A stretch of 64,000 bases of DNA from Castellaniella hirudinis_A (GTDB lineage: Bacteria > Pseudomonadota > Gammaproteobacteria > Burkholderiales > Burkholderiaceae_B): assembly GCF_047468865.1 (NCBI RefSeq), contig NZ_JBLGTV010000001.1, positions 124,001 through 188,000 of the forward strand, written 5' to 3'. How positions within the stretch are numbered: position 1 is the stretch's first letter; every line of letters starts with the position of its first letter. This document shows, piece by piece, positions 25,121 through 33,810 of the stretch. The notes under the pieces are model-generated. The model did not search any database. It was not told the origin of the DNA and worked only from the letters and a program-made list of their open reading frames with translations. A program made the position numbers and the translations under genes.

Positions 25121-26997
25121 GCGCCTCAGCGGACGGCCGGACACCGCAGGCGGCGCTGCTGCTGGGGGCCTTGGGGGTGGTCTATGGCGATATCGGCACC
25201 AGCCCCTTGTACACCGTCAAGGTCGCCCTGTCCGGGGCGGGCGGCCCGACGCCGGCGCACATCCTGGGGATGCTGTCGATCCTGTTCTGGATGCTGGTGA
25301 TAGTGGTGTCGGTCAAGTACGTCACCTGTATTCTGCGGGCGGACAATCGCGGCGAAGGCGGCACCCTGGCCTTGATGGCCTTGGCCAAACGCGGCCGCTC
25401 CGGCCGGGTGCGCTGGCATTTGACGTTCCTGGGGCTGGTGGGCGCCAGCCTGTTTTACGGCGACAGCATGATTACGCCGGCCATCTCGGTGCTGTCGGCG
25501 GTCGAAGGCATCGGGGTGGTGTCGCATCGGCTGGATGCCTGGGTGGTGCCGATTGCGGTGCTGGTGCTGCTGGCCTTGTTCATGGCGCAGTCGCGCGGCA
25601 CCGGCGCGATCGGCCGGCTGTTCGGCCCCGTGATGCTGTTGTGGTTCCTGACGCTGGGCGGGCTGGGCGCCTGGCGCATCGCCGGCCAGCCGCAGGTGCT
25701 GTTGGCCGTCAACCCCCTGTGGGCGCTGCGCTATATCGTGGATGCGCCCTGGGAAACCTTCCTGGCCCTGGGGGCCCTGGTGCTGGCCCTGACCGGGGCC
25801 GAGGCCCTGTACGCCGACATGGGGCATTTTGGCCGGGACGTCATCCGCCGCGCCTGGTTCGGCCTGGTGCTGCCCTCGCTGGTGCTGTGCTATTTTGGCC
25901 AGGGGGCCTTGCTGTTGGGCGACCCCGCCGCCATCCGCAACCCCTTTTTCCTGATGGCCCCCGATTGGGGGCTGATCCCCTTGGTGGGCTTGGCCACCCT
26001 GGCAACCGTGATTGCGTCGCAGTCGGTGATCTCCGGGGCGTTCTCGGTGACGCGCCAGGCGGTGCAGATGGGCTATTGGCCGCGCATGGTCATTTTGCAT
26101 ACCTCCGCCCGGGCGGAAGGCCAGATTTATCTTCCCCGGGTGAATGGGTTGCTGTTGCTGGCGGTGCTGGCCCTGGTGCTGTCGTTTGGCTCGTCCGACA
26201 GCCTGGCGCATGCCTATGGGTTTGCCGTCACGGGCACGATGCTGATGACCTCCGTGCTGGCTTTCGCCGTCTTGCCCCGGACGGCGCGGGGGGTGCGGCG
26301 CGGGGCCTGGCTGGCCCTGATCGCCGTGTTCTTGCTGATTGATGTCCTGCTGTTCGCCTCGAATACCCTGAAGCTGCATGAAGGCGGCTGGCTGCCGCTG
26401 GTGGTGGGTATCGCGCTCTTGACTCTGATGATGACTTGGAAGCAGGGCCGCCAGCGCATTCACGACACCCTGGCGGGCGACCATCAGCCTTTGGTCAGCT
26501 TCATGGAATCCCTGGAGGCCTATCCGCCCACCCGGGTGCCCGGCACGGCGGTGTTCATGAGCATGATCGTGGGGACGGTGCCACCCGCCCTGTTGCACAA
26601 CCTGAAGCACAACAAGGTGCTGCACGAGCAGGCGCTGTTCCTGACGATCGAAGTGGCCGATACGCCGTATGTGCCGTTTGGCGAGCGCGTCAGGATCGAG
26701 CGCGTCAGCCGCAGCAGCTGGCAGGCGGTGGCCCGCTGGGGCTTCAAGCAAGAGCCCGATGTGCCCCAGGTGCTGCAGCAGATCGCGCAGGAAGTCCAGG
26801 ATCTGAACCTGGAGCCCATGCGGACGTCGTATTTCCTGTCGCGCCAGACGGTGATCGTGGTGCGCCGCCTGCCCTGGTATCAGCGCTGGCGGCGTCATCT
26901 GTTCGCCTTCATGGCGCGCAATGCCAGCCGCACCACCCGGTTCTACAAGATTCCGCCCAACCGGGTGGTTGAAATGGGCATGCAGATGGAAATCTGA
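25117..26997 (+). CDS. kup: Low-affinity K+ transporter Kup
   Basis: Kup is a proton-coupled potassium uptake system important at low pH or high osmolarity. The 626-residue protein has the signature LGVVYGDIGTSPLYTVK at the N-terminus and about twelve membrane helices, with FYGDSMITPAISVLSAVEG and the GAFSVTRQAVQMGYWPR segment. A cytosolic C-terminal domain follows, ending with FYKIPPNRVVEMGMQMEI. The start codon overlaps the kinase stop, so kup may be co-expressed with the two-component pair. The nearby mrp operon also handles monovalent cations. Confidence 0.95.
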   Translation: MSASADGRTPQAALLLGALGVVYGDIGTSPLYTVKVALSGAGGPTPAHILGMLSILFWMLVIVVSVKYVTCILRADNRGEGGTLALMALAKRGRSGRVRWHLTFLGLVGASLFYGDSMITPAISVLSAVEGIGVVSHRLDAWVVPIAVLVLLALFMAQSRGTGAIGRLFGPVMLLWFLTLGGLGAWRIAGQPQVLLAVNPLWALRYIVDAPWETFLALGALVLALTGAEALYADMGHFGRDVIRRAWFGLVLPSLVLCYFGQGALLLGDPAAIRNPFFLMAPDWGLIPLVGLATLATVIASQSVISGAFSVTRQAVQMGYWPRMVILHTSARAEGQIYLPRVNGLLLLAVLALVLSFGSSDSLAHAYGFAVTGTMLMTSVLAFAVLPRTARGVRRGAWLALIAVFLLIDVLLFASNTLKLHEGGWLPLVVGIALLTLMMTWKQGRQRIHDTLAGDHQPLVSFMESLEAYPPTRVPGTAVFMSMIVGTVPPALLHNLKHNKVLHEQALFLTIEVADTPYVPFGERVRIERVSRSSWQAVARWGFKQEPDVPQVLQQIAQEVQDLNLEPMRTSYFLSRQTVIVVRRLPWYQRWRRHLFAFMARNASRTTRFYKIPPNRVVEMGMQMEI

Positions 26998-27066
26998 TGT
27001 GCCGTCCGGGCCGCCGCTGCCGGCGCACGGCCGTCGACCGTTGGCGGGCGCGGCGGCGGGCCGGGC

Positions 27067-27498
27067 TTATTGCGTCACGGGGGCCGGCGTCGTGGCCGGG
27101 GCCTGGGCGGGCGTCGGGGCCGGGATGGTGATGGTGGTCTGGCGCAGCACCCCGCCGGACAGCACCGACCCCTGGGTTTCGGTGTTGCCGTTGTTCATCA
27201 GCGTCAGGCAATCCTGGCGCTGGGACTCGGGCAGGGCGTCGCAGCGCTGGGTGCGATGCCGGGATTCGGTTTCGGTCGACGGGCTGGTCAGGGTGTTGTC
27301 TTTGGCGGCCTGGGCGGCGGCGCCGGCTTCTTTCAGGCACGCCTGCCGGTCGACGTCGGCGACGGTGCCGCAGCGCTGGACGTCTTGCTGGTATTGGCTG
27401 GTCGGGGCGGCTTGCGCGCTGGGCGCGAAAAGCGCCGCGCAGCCTAGGCTGGCGGCAAGCAGGCTGGCCCGCAGAGAGATCGGAAGGTGTGGATGCAT
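27067..27498 (-). CDS. Predicted periplasmic protein with paired cysteines
   Basis: This is an unrecognised 143-residue protein. A signal peptide (residues 1-30, LRASLLAASLGCAALFAPSA, cleavage near AQA) is followed by two similar cysteine-pair segments, CGTVADVDRQACLKE and CDALPESQRQDCLTL, and a Pro/Ala/Thr-rich tail. The spacing suggests two disulfide-bonded helical hairpins. AAGGAGT before ATG 27498 supports this start over the longer frame. It lies alone between kup and the mrp operon, convergent with kup. Confidence 0.75.
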   Translation of the reverse strand: MHPHLPISLRASLLAASLGCAALFAPSAQAAPTSQYQQDVQRCGTVADVDRQACLKEAGAAAQAAKDNTLTSPSTETESRHRTQRCDALPESQRQDCLTLMNNGNTETQGSVLSGGVLRQTTITIPAPTPAQAPATTPAPVTQ

Positions 27499-27661
27499 AA
27501 AGACTCCTTGGTCACATCCGGGCATGTCCCCGCCCGGTGTAGGGCATGGATCCAGTGTACGGGTTTCCCCCAGTTTCCGTGTTACAAAATCGTGCATCCG
27601 TGGGTGATCTTGCGGTGCGCGGGGGGTGTCTGGCCCCGGCTGCAGCCGGGCGGGACGCGTT

Positions 27662-27988
27662 TCAGGGATGGTGCGTGTGCTGATCCGGCGGCGGGCGCCG
27701 GATGGCGCTTTGCATCAGCAAGATGGCGGTGACGGGGGCGGTCATGAATAGAAACAAACAGATCAGCCATTCGTGGAAAATAGGCCGGCCCTGCAGCAGG
27801 CTGGCCACCAGGGTGGCCGCCAGGGCCACACAGAAAGCCCCCAGCGTCATGCCCAGGGTGGGGGCGTGCATGCGCTGGAAAAAGCTGCGCAGGCGCAGCA
27901 GGCCAAAAGACCCGATCAGGGTGACCAGGCCCGCCAGGATCAGCAGCAGGGCGACCGCGATGGCGGCCCACAGCGGTAATGTGTTCAT
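27662..27988 (-). CDS. mrpG: Na+(K+)/H+ antiporter subunit G
   Basis: MrpG/MnhG/PhaG is the last subunit of the multi-component Mrp cation/proton antiporter. The 108-residue protein has three membrane helices. IGSFGLLRLRSFFQRMHAPT with the following LGMTLGAF is the family fingerprint. Its ATG overlaps the mrpF stop by 4 bp. It ends the operon. Confidence 0.92.
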   Translation of the reverse strand: MNTLPLWAAIAVALLLILAGLVTLIGSFGLLRLRSFFQRMHAPTLGMTLGAFCVALAATLVASLLQGRPIFHEWLICLFLFMTAPVTAILLMQSAIRRPPPDQHTHHP

Positions 27989-28272
27989 GGTTCGATGACC
28001 TCGCCGCGCAGCAGAAATTTAGCCAGGGACGCCGAGCCGACGAAGCCGAACAGGGCGATCAGCAAGGCGACGTCGAAGTACAGGCCGGCTTCAAAGCGCA
28101 GGCCCAGCACCAGCAGGATCAGCATGCCGTTGATGTAGAGGGTGTCCAGCGCCAGGATGCGGTCCTCGGCGCGTGGGCCGCGGATCAGGCGGATGGCGGC
28201 GCAGACCAGGCCCAGCACGAAGCACAGCAGGGCGAAGCCGATGGCCCAGTTCAGGATCAAGATGCTTGTCAT
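27985..28272 (-). CDS. mrpF: Na+(K+)/H+ antiporter subunit F
   Basis: The 95-residue, three-helix protein has AAIRLIRGPRAEDRILALDT and the LRFEAGLYFDVALLIALFGF stretch, both typical of MrpF/PhaF. It is coupled by ATGA overlaps to mrpE upstream and mrpG downstream. Confidence 0.92.
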   Translation of the reverse strand: MTSILILNWAIGFALLCFVLGLVCAAIRLIRGPRAEDRILALDTLYINGMLILLVLGLRFEAGLYFDVALLIALFGFVGSASLAKFLLRGEVIEP

Positions 28273-28760
28273 GGTTCGAAAATCTCCATCAGGGGCCGTT
28301 CGTAGCGTTCTTGGATGATCTGGGTGAGGCTGTCCGGGTCGCTGAGATCCAGCACGTGCAGGGTCAGGATATTGCGCTGGACGTCGTGCCCGGACCAGAC
28401 GGTGCCGGGGGTGAAGGTGACGATGCAGGCCAGGGCCGCCAGCCCGTGCGGATCCTGGATGCGCAGGGGGATGTCCAGAAACCCGGAGCGGGCCTGGGCG
28501 CGTTCGCCCAGCAGGATGCGGCGGCTGACCATGTAGTTGGAGACAGCGATGTCGCAGGCCACGTGTCCCGCCAGGCGCAGGGCGGTGAAGGGATGCCGCA
28601 GGCGGGCCCGCACCGGGCGCAGGATGGGGGCCAGCAGACTGAGCACGATGGCGATCGCCAGCCCCAGGGCGATCTGTCCGGTGGACAGGCTGTCGTTCAG
28701 CAGCAGCCACAGCGTGAGCAGCAGCATGGGCAGGGGCAGCCAGCGCAGGAGGCGTTTCAT
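28269..28760 (-). CDS. mrpE: Na+/H+ antiporter subunit E
   Basis: The 163-residue protein has two or three N-terminal helices and a cytosolic tail. The segment IAVSNYMVSRRILLGE and the later TFTPGTVWSGHDVQRNILTLHVLD match MrpE/PhaE. Overlaps of 4 bp on both sides show tight coupling with mrpD and mrpF. Confidence 0.92.
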   Translation of the reverse strand: MKRLLRWLPLPMLLLTLWLLLNDSLSTGQIALGLAIAIVLSLLAPILRPVRARLRHPFTALRLAGHVACDIAVSNYMVSRRILLGERAQARSGFLDIPLRIQDPHGLAALACIVTFTPGTVWSGHDVQRNILTLHVLDLSDPDSLTQIIQERYERPLMEIFEP

Positions 28761-30379
28761 TGCGAGGCTCCCGGGAACAGACCGCCCAGCACCGACTGGA
28801 CGTAGCGCTGCGGCTGATCCAGATAGTGGGCCGTGTCTTCCAGGTAGCGCATGACGGGCCCCGCCTGGATGGTCAGGACGGCGCAGGTGGCCAGCAGGAA
28901 CAGGATCGGCGCGACTTCGCTGAGGCGCAGCCGGGGCGCCTGCAGGTCTTCCGGTATCCAGAACAGGCGCACCCCGCAGCGGGCCATGGCCATCAGGCAG
29001 GCCAGCCCGGACCCCAGCATGGTGGCCACCAGCAGCCAGACGTTGAATGTCGGCGCGCCGGTTTCCGCGGTTTGCAGGGCGGCGGACAGCAGCGAGAATT
29101 TCGCCACGAAGCCCGACAGGGGCGGCAGGCCGATGATCAGCAGGGCGCAGGCGAAAAAGCTCAGTCCCAGGAAAGCCATGGTGGCCGGCAGGGGCGAGCC
29201 CACGACTTGTTCGGACAGGCTGGCGCCGTCCTGTTCGTCGGATTCGTAGGCTTCCTGGGTAATGGCCAGCAGGTTGGCGCCGAAGGATTGGGTGCGCTCG
29301 GCGAGTTCCAGCAGCAGCATCAGGGCGGCCAGGGCCAGCACCGAACTGAGCAGGTAATACAGGGCCGGGCCGGTGAGGGTGACGCCGGGCATGCCCAGGG
29401 CGGCGAACAGCGTGCCCGACGAGGTGATGATGGCGTAGGCCGCGATGCGCCGCGGCTGGGTGCTGGCCACCATGCCCAGGGTGCCGAAGGCCAGGGTGGC
29501 GATCCCGGCCGGGAACATCCAGGCCCCGCCGAAAGCGGCGGGGGCCCCTGCGGGCACCAGCAGTGAACCGATGCGCAGCAGGGTGTAGATGCCGACCTTG
29601 GTCATGATGGCGAACAGGGCGGCCACCGGGGCGCAGGCCTCGGAGTAGGCGTTGGGCAGCCAGAAGTTGAGCGGCCAGGCGGCCGCCTTGATCAGAAACG
29701 CCACCCCCAGGATGGCGGCGGCGGCGTCGAACAGCTGCCGGTCGGCGCCGGTCAGGGCCAGCGCGCGCACGGATAGGTCGGCCATGTTGAGGGTGCCGGT
29801 CAGGCCGTAGATCAGGGCGATGGCGATGAGCAGCAGGAAAGAGGCGATGAGATTGACGCCGATGTAGTGCAGCCCGGCCCCGACGCGGCGTTTGCCGGAG
29901 CCGTGCAGCATCAGGCCGTAGGAAGCGGTCAGCAGGATTTCGAAGAAGACGAACAGATTGAACAGATCGCCCGCCAGGAAGGCGCCGTTCAGGCCCATCA
30001 GCTGCAGCTGGAACAGGGGGTGGAAGTGGCTGCCCGCCCGATCCCAGCGGGCTGTGGCATAGAGCCAGGCGCAGACGCCCAGCACCGCGGTCAGGCCCAG
30101 CATCAGGGCGGACAGGCGGTCGGCCACCAGGACGATGCCGAAGGGGGCGGCCCAGTTGCCCAGACGGTAGACCCCGATGTTGTCGAACCACAGCGACCCG
30201 CCCACGCCCTGGGTGGCGCGGATCAGGGCGAAGGCGGCCAGAACCTGCAGCAGCAGCGACAGCCCGCCCAGGCCGAGGCGCAACCGGCGCTGATTGTCGC
30301 GGGTGAGCAGCATCAAGGCGCCGGCCAGCAGCGGCACCAGTACCGGCAGCACGGGGAGATGGAGCAGCCAGGACATCAT
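28757..30379 (-). CDS. mrpD: Na+/H+ antiporter subunit D
   Basis: MrpD is one of two antiporter-like subunits homologous to NADH dehydrogenase NuoL/M/N. The 540-residue protein has about fourteen helices. Conserved residues include the Glu in FFEILLTASYGLMLHG and the Lys in FLIKAAAWPLNFWLPNAY, which belong to the proton path. The start at 30379 overlaps the mrpC stop (ATGA). The next Met codon follows directly, so the start could be 3 nt later. Confidence 0.93.
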   Translation of the reverse strand: MMSWLLHLPVLPVLVPLLAGALMLLTRDNQRRLRLGLGGLSLLLQVLAAFALIRATQGVGGSLWFDNIGVYRLGNWAAPFGIVLVADRLSALMLGLTAVLGVCAWLYATARWDRAGSHFHPLFQLQLMGLNGAFLAGDLFNLFVFFEILLTASYGLMLHGSGKRRVGAGLHYIGVNLIASFLLLIAIALIYGLTGTLNMADLSVRALALTGADRQLFDAAAAILGVAFLIKAAAWPLNFWLPNAYSEACAPVAALFAIMTKVGIYTLLRIGSLLVPAGAPAAFGGAWMFPAGIATLAFGTLGMVASTQPRRIAAYAIITSSGTLFAALGMPGVTLTGPALYYLLSSVLALAALMLLLELAERTQSFGANLLAITQEAYESDEQDGASLSEQVVGSPLPATMAFLGLSFFACALLIIGLPPLSGFVAKFSLLSAALQTAETGAPTFNVWLLVATMLGSGLACLMAMARCGVRLFWIPEDLQAPRLRLSEVAPILFLLATCAVLTIQAGPVMRYLEDTAHYLDQPQRYVQSVLGGLFPGASQ

Positions 30380-30717
30380 GGGCGGTGCTCCTCGCCGTCG
30401 ACGTGGTCGGTGTCGCTCATCCCGCGCGACGCCAGCAGCACCACGAGGAACAAGGCCGTGGTGGCGAAGCCGATGACGATGGCGGTCAGCACCAGGGCCT
30501 GGGGCAGGGGGTCGGCGTAGCTGGCCGGATCGGCCCAATTGGGGTCGATCACCGGGGGCGCGTCCAGGCGCAGGCGGCCCATGGCGAAGATGAACAGGTT
30601 GACGGCGTAGGACAGCAGCGCCAGCCCCATGATGAATTGGAAGGTGCGCGGGCGCAGCAGCAGCCAGATGCCGGAGCCCGCCAGCACGCCGATGCCCAGG
30701 GAAAGAATCCATTCCAT
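30376..30717 (-). CDS. mrpC: Na+/H+ antiporter subunit C
   Basis: The 113-residue protein is a NuoK-like MrpC with three helices. LLLRPRTFQFIMGLALLSYA and DPLPQALVLTAIVIGFATTA are the family signatures. It sits 3 bp after the mrpA stop. Confidence 0.92.
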   Translation of the reverse strand: MEWILSLGIGVLAGSGIWLLLRPRTFQFIMGLALLSYAVNLFIFAMGRLRLDAPPVIDPNWADPASYADPLPQALVLTAIVIGFATTALFLVVLLASRGMSDTDHVDGEEHRP

Positions 30718-30720
30718 GCT

Positions 30721-33630
30721 TTAAGACTCCACAAGCGGCGCATCGGCCGGTTCGGTGATGTTGCGGTGGAAGCGCAGGGACTGGTGAGCCAGGGCGATCA
30801 GCATCAGGATGGTGGAGCCCACCACCAGCATATAGACCCCCAGGTCAAAGAGCAGCACGCTGGACAAGTGCACCTTTCCGACCAGCGGCAGGGCCAGATC
30901 CAGGCTATAGGACGACAGCAGGGGCTGGCCCAGCCACCAGACCGACATGGCCGCCCCCCCCGCCAGCAGCAGGCCCAGGGCGATCCAGGCCTGGGGCCGG
31001 ATCAGGGGCCGGGCTTCGACCCACAGGATGCCGCCCACCATGTATTGCAGGATGATGCCCGTGGCCATGACCAGGCCGCCGACGAAGCCGCCGCCGGGCA
31101 GGTTATGGCCGCGCAGCAGGAAATACAGGGAAATCAGGGTGGAGATGGGCAGCAGCAGGCGCACCAGCACGGCGGGCACCCGCATCAGGCCCGTGGGCAG
31201 GGGGGCCTTCAGGTTGGTGGCGCCGGTGTCGCCTGGATGCGGCAGAATGCCCATCAGGTAGGGCGGCATGATCAGGGCTTCGGCCGGGGGGCGGAAGCGC
31301 CGCAGCAGGGCGTAGACACTGAGCGCCACCGTGGCCAGCACCGTGATTTCGCCGAAGGTGTCGAAGGCGCGGAAATCCACCAGGATCACGTTGACCACGT
31401 TGGCCCCGCCGCCCAGCGGCCAGGCCTGTTCGACGAAAAAGCTGGAAATCGGCTGATTGGCCATGGGGCGTGTCATCATCACGTAGGCCAGGGTGGCCAG
31501 CCCCGCGCCGCCCGCCACCGCGACGGCCAGATCGCGGCGATGGCGCCAGCGGGTGCGCCAGGGCGTGAGGCCGGGGAATTCGTCCACGCGCAGCGGCAGC
31601 CAGCGCAGGCCCAGCAGGATCAGGACGGTGGTGACGACCTCGACGGTCAATTGGGTCAAGGCCAGGTCGGGGGCCGACAGCCAGGCGAAGGTGATGCAGG
31701 TGACCAGGCCCGTGGCCCCCGCCAGCATCAGCGATGCCGTGCGATGGAACTTGGCCTGGTAGGCGGCCGCCAGGGCGCAGGCCCCCCCCATCAGCCACAT
31801 CAGCCCGAAAGACCATTGCAGGGCGGTGGGCCGGTCGGGCGCGCCCGGCCACCAGCCCCCGGCCCACAGCGGCAGCAGGGCCACCCCCAGGGTGCTGAGT
31901 ACCAGCAGCAGCACCTGCAGCTGCAGGCGCTGGGTCTGCAGGCGGCCCAGCAGCCAGGCGGACCAGGCGTCGATGGCCTCCAGGGTGAGTTCAAAGCTTT
32001 GGCGGCCGTCGAAACGGTAGATGAGGGGCACCTGGCCCGGCGCGCGCTGGTCGCGCTGCCGCAGGCCCAGGTACAGCCCGATCCCGCCCAGCAGGGCGAG
32101 CGTGCTCATGATCAGGGGCAGGTTGATGCCGTGCCAGACCTGCAGGTCGAAGGCGGGGACGCGCTCGCCCAGCAGCCCGAACATCACCAGCTGCAGCGTC
32201 TTGCCCAGGGTGAATTCGGGGAATATCCCCACCGCCAGGCAGATGACGACCAGCACGGTGCAGGGGATCAGCATCATGCGCGCGGGATCGTGCGGCGTGC
32301 GCGGCAGGTCGGTGGCCGGGGGGCCGAAGAAGACCTGCAGCACCAGGCGCAGCGAGTACGCAACGCTGAAGGCGCCGGCGATCACGGCCGCCAGGGGCAG
32401 GCCCCAGCGGGTGAACCAATGGCCGGTGATGAACACGGTCTCGGCGAAGAACATTTCCTTGGAGATGAAGCCGTTGAGCAGCGGGACGCCCGCCATGGCG
32501 GCCGCCGACACCATGGCCAGGGTGGCGGTCAGGGGCATGAGGGTGCGCAGGCCCGACAGGCGGGTCAGGTCGCGGGTGCCGCTTTCGTGGTCGACGATGC
32601 CGGTGGCCATGAACAGCGAGGCCTTGAAGGTGGCGTGGTTGATCATGTGGAAGACGGCGGCCACCAGGGCCAGCCGGCTGTTCATGCCCAGCAGCAGGGT
32701 GATCAGGCCCAGGTGGCTGATGGTGGAATATGCCAGCACGCTTTTCATGTCGCGCTGGAAAGTGGCCGCGTAGGCCCCCAGCAGCAGGGAACAGAGCCCC
32801 GCCCCGCCGATGATCCAGGTCCACCAGTCGGTGCCGGAGAAGATCGGCCAGAAGCGCGCCAGCAGAAACACCCCGGCCTTGACCATGGTGGCCGAGTGCA
32901 GGTAGGCCGACACCGGGGTGGGGGCGGCCATGGCGTTGGGCAGCCAGAAGTGAAACGGAAACTGGGCGCTTTTGGTCAGCGCCCCCAGTGCCAGCAGCAC
33001 CAACAGGATCGGATACCAGTGGTGTTCGCGGATGCGGCCGGCGGCGGCCAGCACCGCGTCCAGGTCGTAGCTGCCGACGATGTGGCCGATGATCAGCATG
33101 CTGGCCAACAGGCAGAAGCCGCCGCCGCCGGTGATCAGCAGCGCCATGCGGGCGCCGCGCCGGGCTTCGGGCCGGTGCTGCCAGTAGCCAATGAGCATGA
33201 AGGACGACAGGCTGGTGAGTTCCCAGAAGACGATCAGCTGGATCAGGTTGCCCGCCAGCACGACGCCCAGCATGGCCCCCATGAAACTGAGCAGGAAGGC
33301 GAAGAAGCGCGGCGCGGGATCCTGGGCGGACAGATAGTAATGGGCGTACAGGGCGATGAGCGCCCCCATGGCCGAAACGATGATGGCGAACAGCCAGGCA
33401 TAGCCGTCCAGGCGCAGGGTGAGATCCACCCCCTGGGAGGGTATCCAGGGGATGCTGACCTTGATCAGCCCGGTGGCGGCCAGCGCCGGCGTCAGGGACA
33501 ACACCAGGATCAGGCAGGCGGCGGCGCTGAGGCCGGCAATCCAGGCTCCTGAGCGGCGCGCATCGGCTGGCAATAGCGCGGCGCACAGACTGCCGGCAAA
33601 CGGGATCGCCAGGATCAGGGTCAGAAGCAT
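30721..33630 (-). CDS. mrpA: Na+/H+ antiporter subunit A fused to B
   Basis: The 969-residue protein joins a NuoL-like MrpA region (about 1-500: FFAFLLSFMGAMLGVVLAGN, then FWELTSLSSFMLIGYW with its key Glu, and a PFHFWLPNAMAAPTPVSAYL segment) to MrpA C-terminal and MrpB-like regions (about 600-960: NLPGGGFVGGLVMATGIIL). Fused A/B subunits mark the group 2 mrp operons seen in proteobacteria (PhaAB). No separate mrpB is present, which agrees with a fusion. The gene heads mrpACDEFG and diverges from hemN. Confidence 0.94.
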   Translation of the reverse strand: MLLTLILAIPFAGSLCAALLPADARRSGAWIAGLSAAACLILVLSLTPALAATGLIKVSIPWIPSQGVDLTLRLDGYAWLFAIIVSAMGALIALYAHYYLSAQDPAPRFFAFLLSFMGAMLGVVLAGNLIQLIVFWELTSLSSFMLIGYWQHRPEARRGARMALLITGGGGFCLLASMLIIGHIVGSYDLDAVLAAAGRIREHHWYPILLVLLALGALTKSAQFPFHFWLPNAMAAPTPVSAYLHSATMVKAGVFLLARFWPIFSGTDWWTWIIGGAGLCSLLLGAYAATFQRDMKSVLAYSTISHLGLITLLLGMNSRLALVAAVFHMINHATFKASLFMATGIVDHESGTRDLTRLSGLRTLMPLTATLAMVSAAAMAGVPLLNGFISKEMFFAETVFITGHWFTRWGLPLAAVIAGAFSVAYSLRLVLQVFFGPPATDLPRTPHDPARMMLIPCTVLVVICLAVGIFPEFTLGKTLQLVMFGLLGERVPAFDLQVWHGINLPLIMSTLALLGGIGLYLGLRQRDQRAPGQVPLIYRFDGRQSFELTLEAIDAWSAWLLGRLQTQRLQLQVLLLVLSTLGVALLPLWAGGWWPGAPDRPTALQWSFGLMWLMGGACALAAAYQAKFHRTASLMLAGATGLVTCITFAWLSAPDLALTQLTVEVVTTVLILLGLRWLPLRVDEFPGLTPWRTRWRHRRDLAVAVAGGAGLATLAYVMMTRPMANQPISSFFVEQAWPLGGGANVVNVILVDFRAFDTFGEITVLATVALSVYALLRRFRPPAEALIMPPYLMGILPHPGDTGATNLKAPLPTGLMRVPAVLVRLLLPISTLISLYFLLRGHNLPGGGFVGGLVMATGIILQYMVGGILWVEARPLIRPQAWIALGLLLAGGAAMSVWWLGQPLLSSYSLDLALPLVGKVHLSSVLLFDLGVYMLVVGSTILMLIALAHQSLRFHRNITEPADAPLVES

Positions 33631-33687
33631 GAAATTATCGTGGGTTTAGAGTGACAAGCAGGTGTTTATGATACGCGAAGTTGGGGC

Positions 33688-33701
33688 TTGACTTGAATCA
33701 A
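33688..33701. promoter_or_regulatory. FNR/DNR-type site upstream of hemN
   Basis: TTGAC-TTGA-ATCAA matches the FNR-family consensus TTGAT-N4-ATCAA at 9 of 10 positions. It lies about 110 bp before hemN and also 58 bp upstream of the divergent mrpA start. It could activate hemN when oxygen is low, and a role for mrp is possible. The Crp/Fnr regulator at 35674 is a candidate binder. Confidence 0.7.
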
Positions 33702-33810
33702 GCCGGATTTGATCAAACCGCTGGACAATGTCGCTTGATAAAGGACAATGGGGCACTTGCGATTCGTTTCAAGAGATGCGCTTCGCTATTTTGCCCCAGG
33801 AGCTCATGGC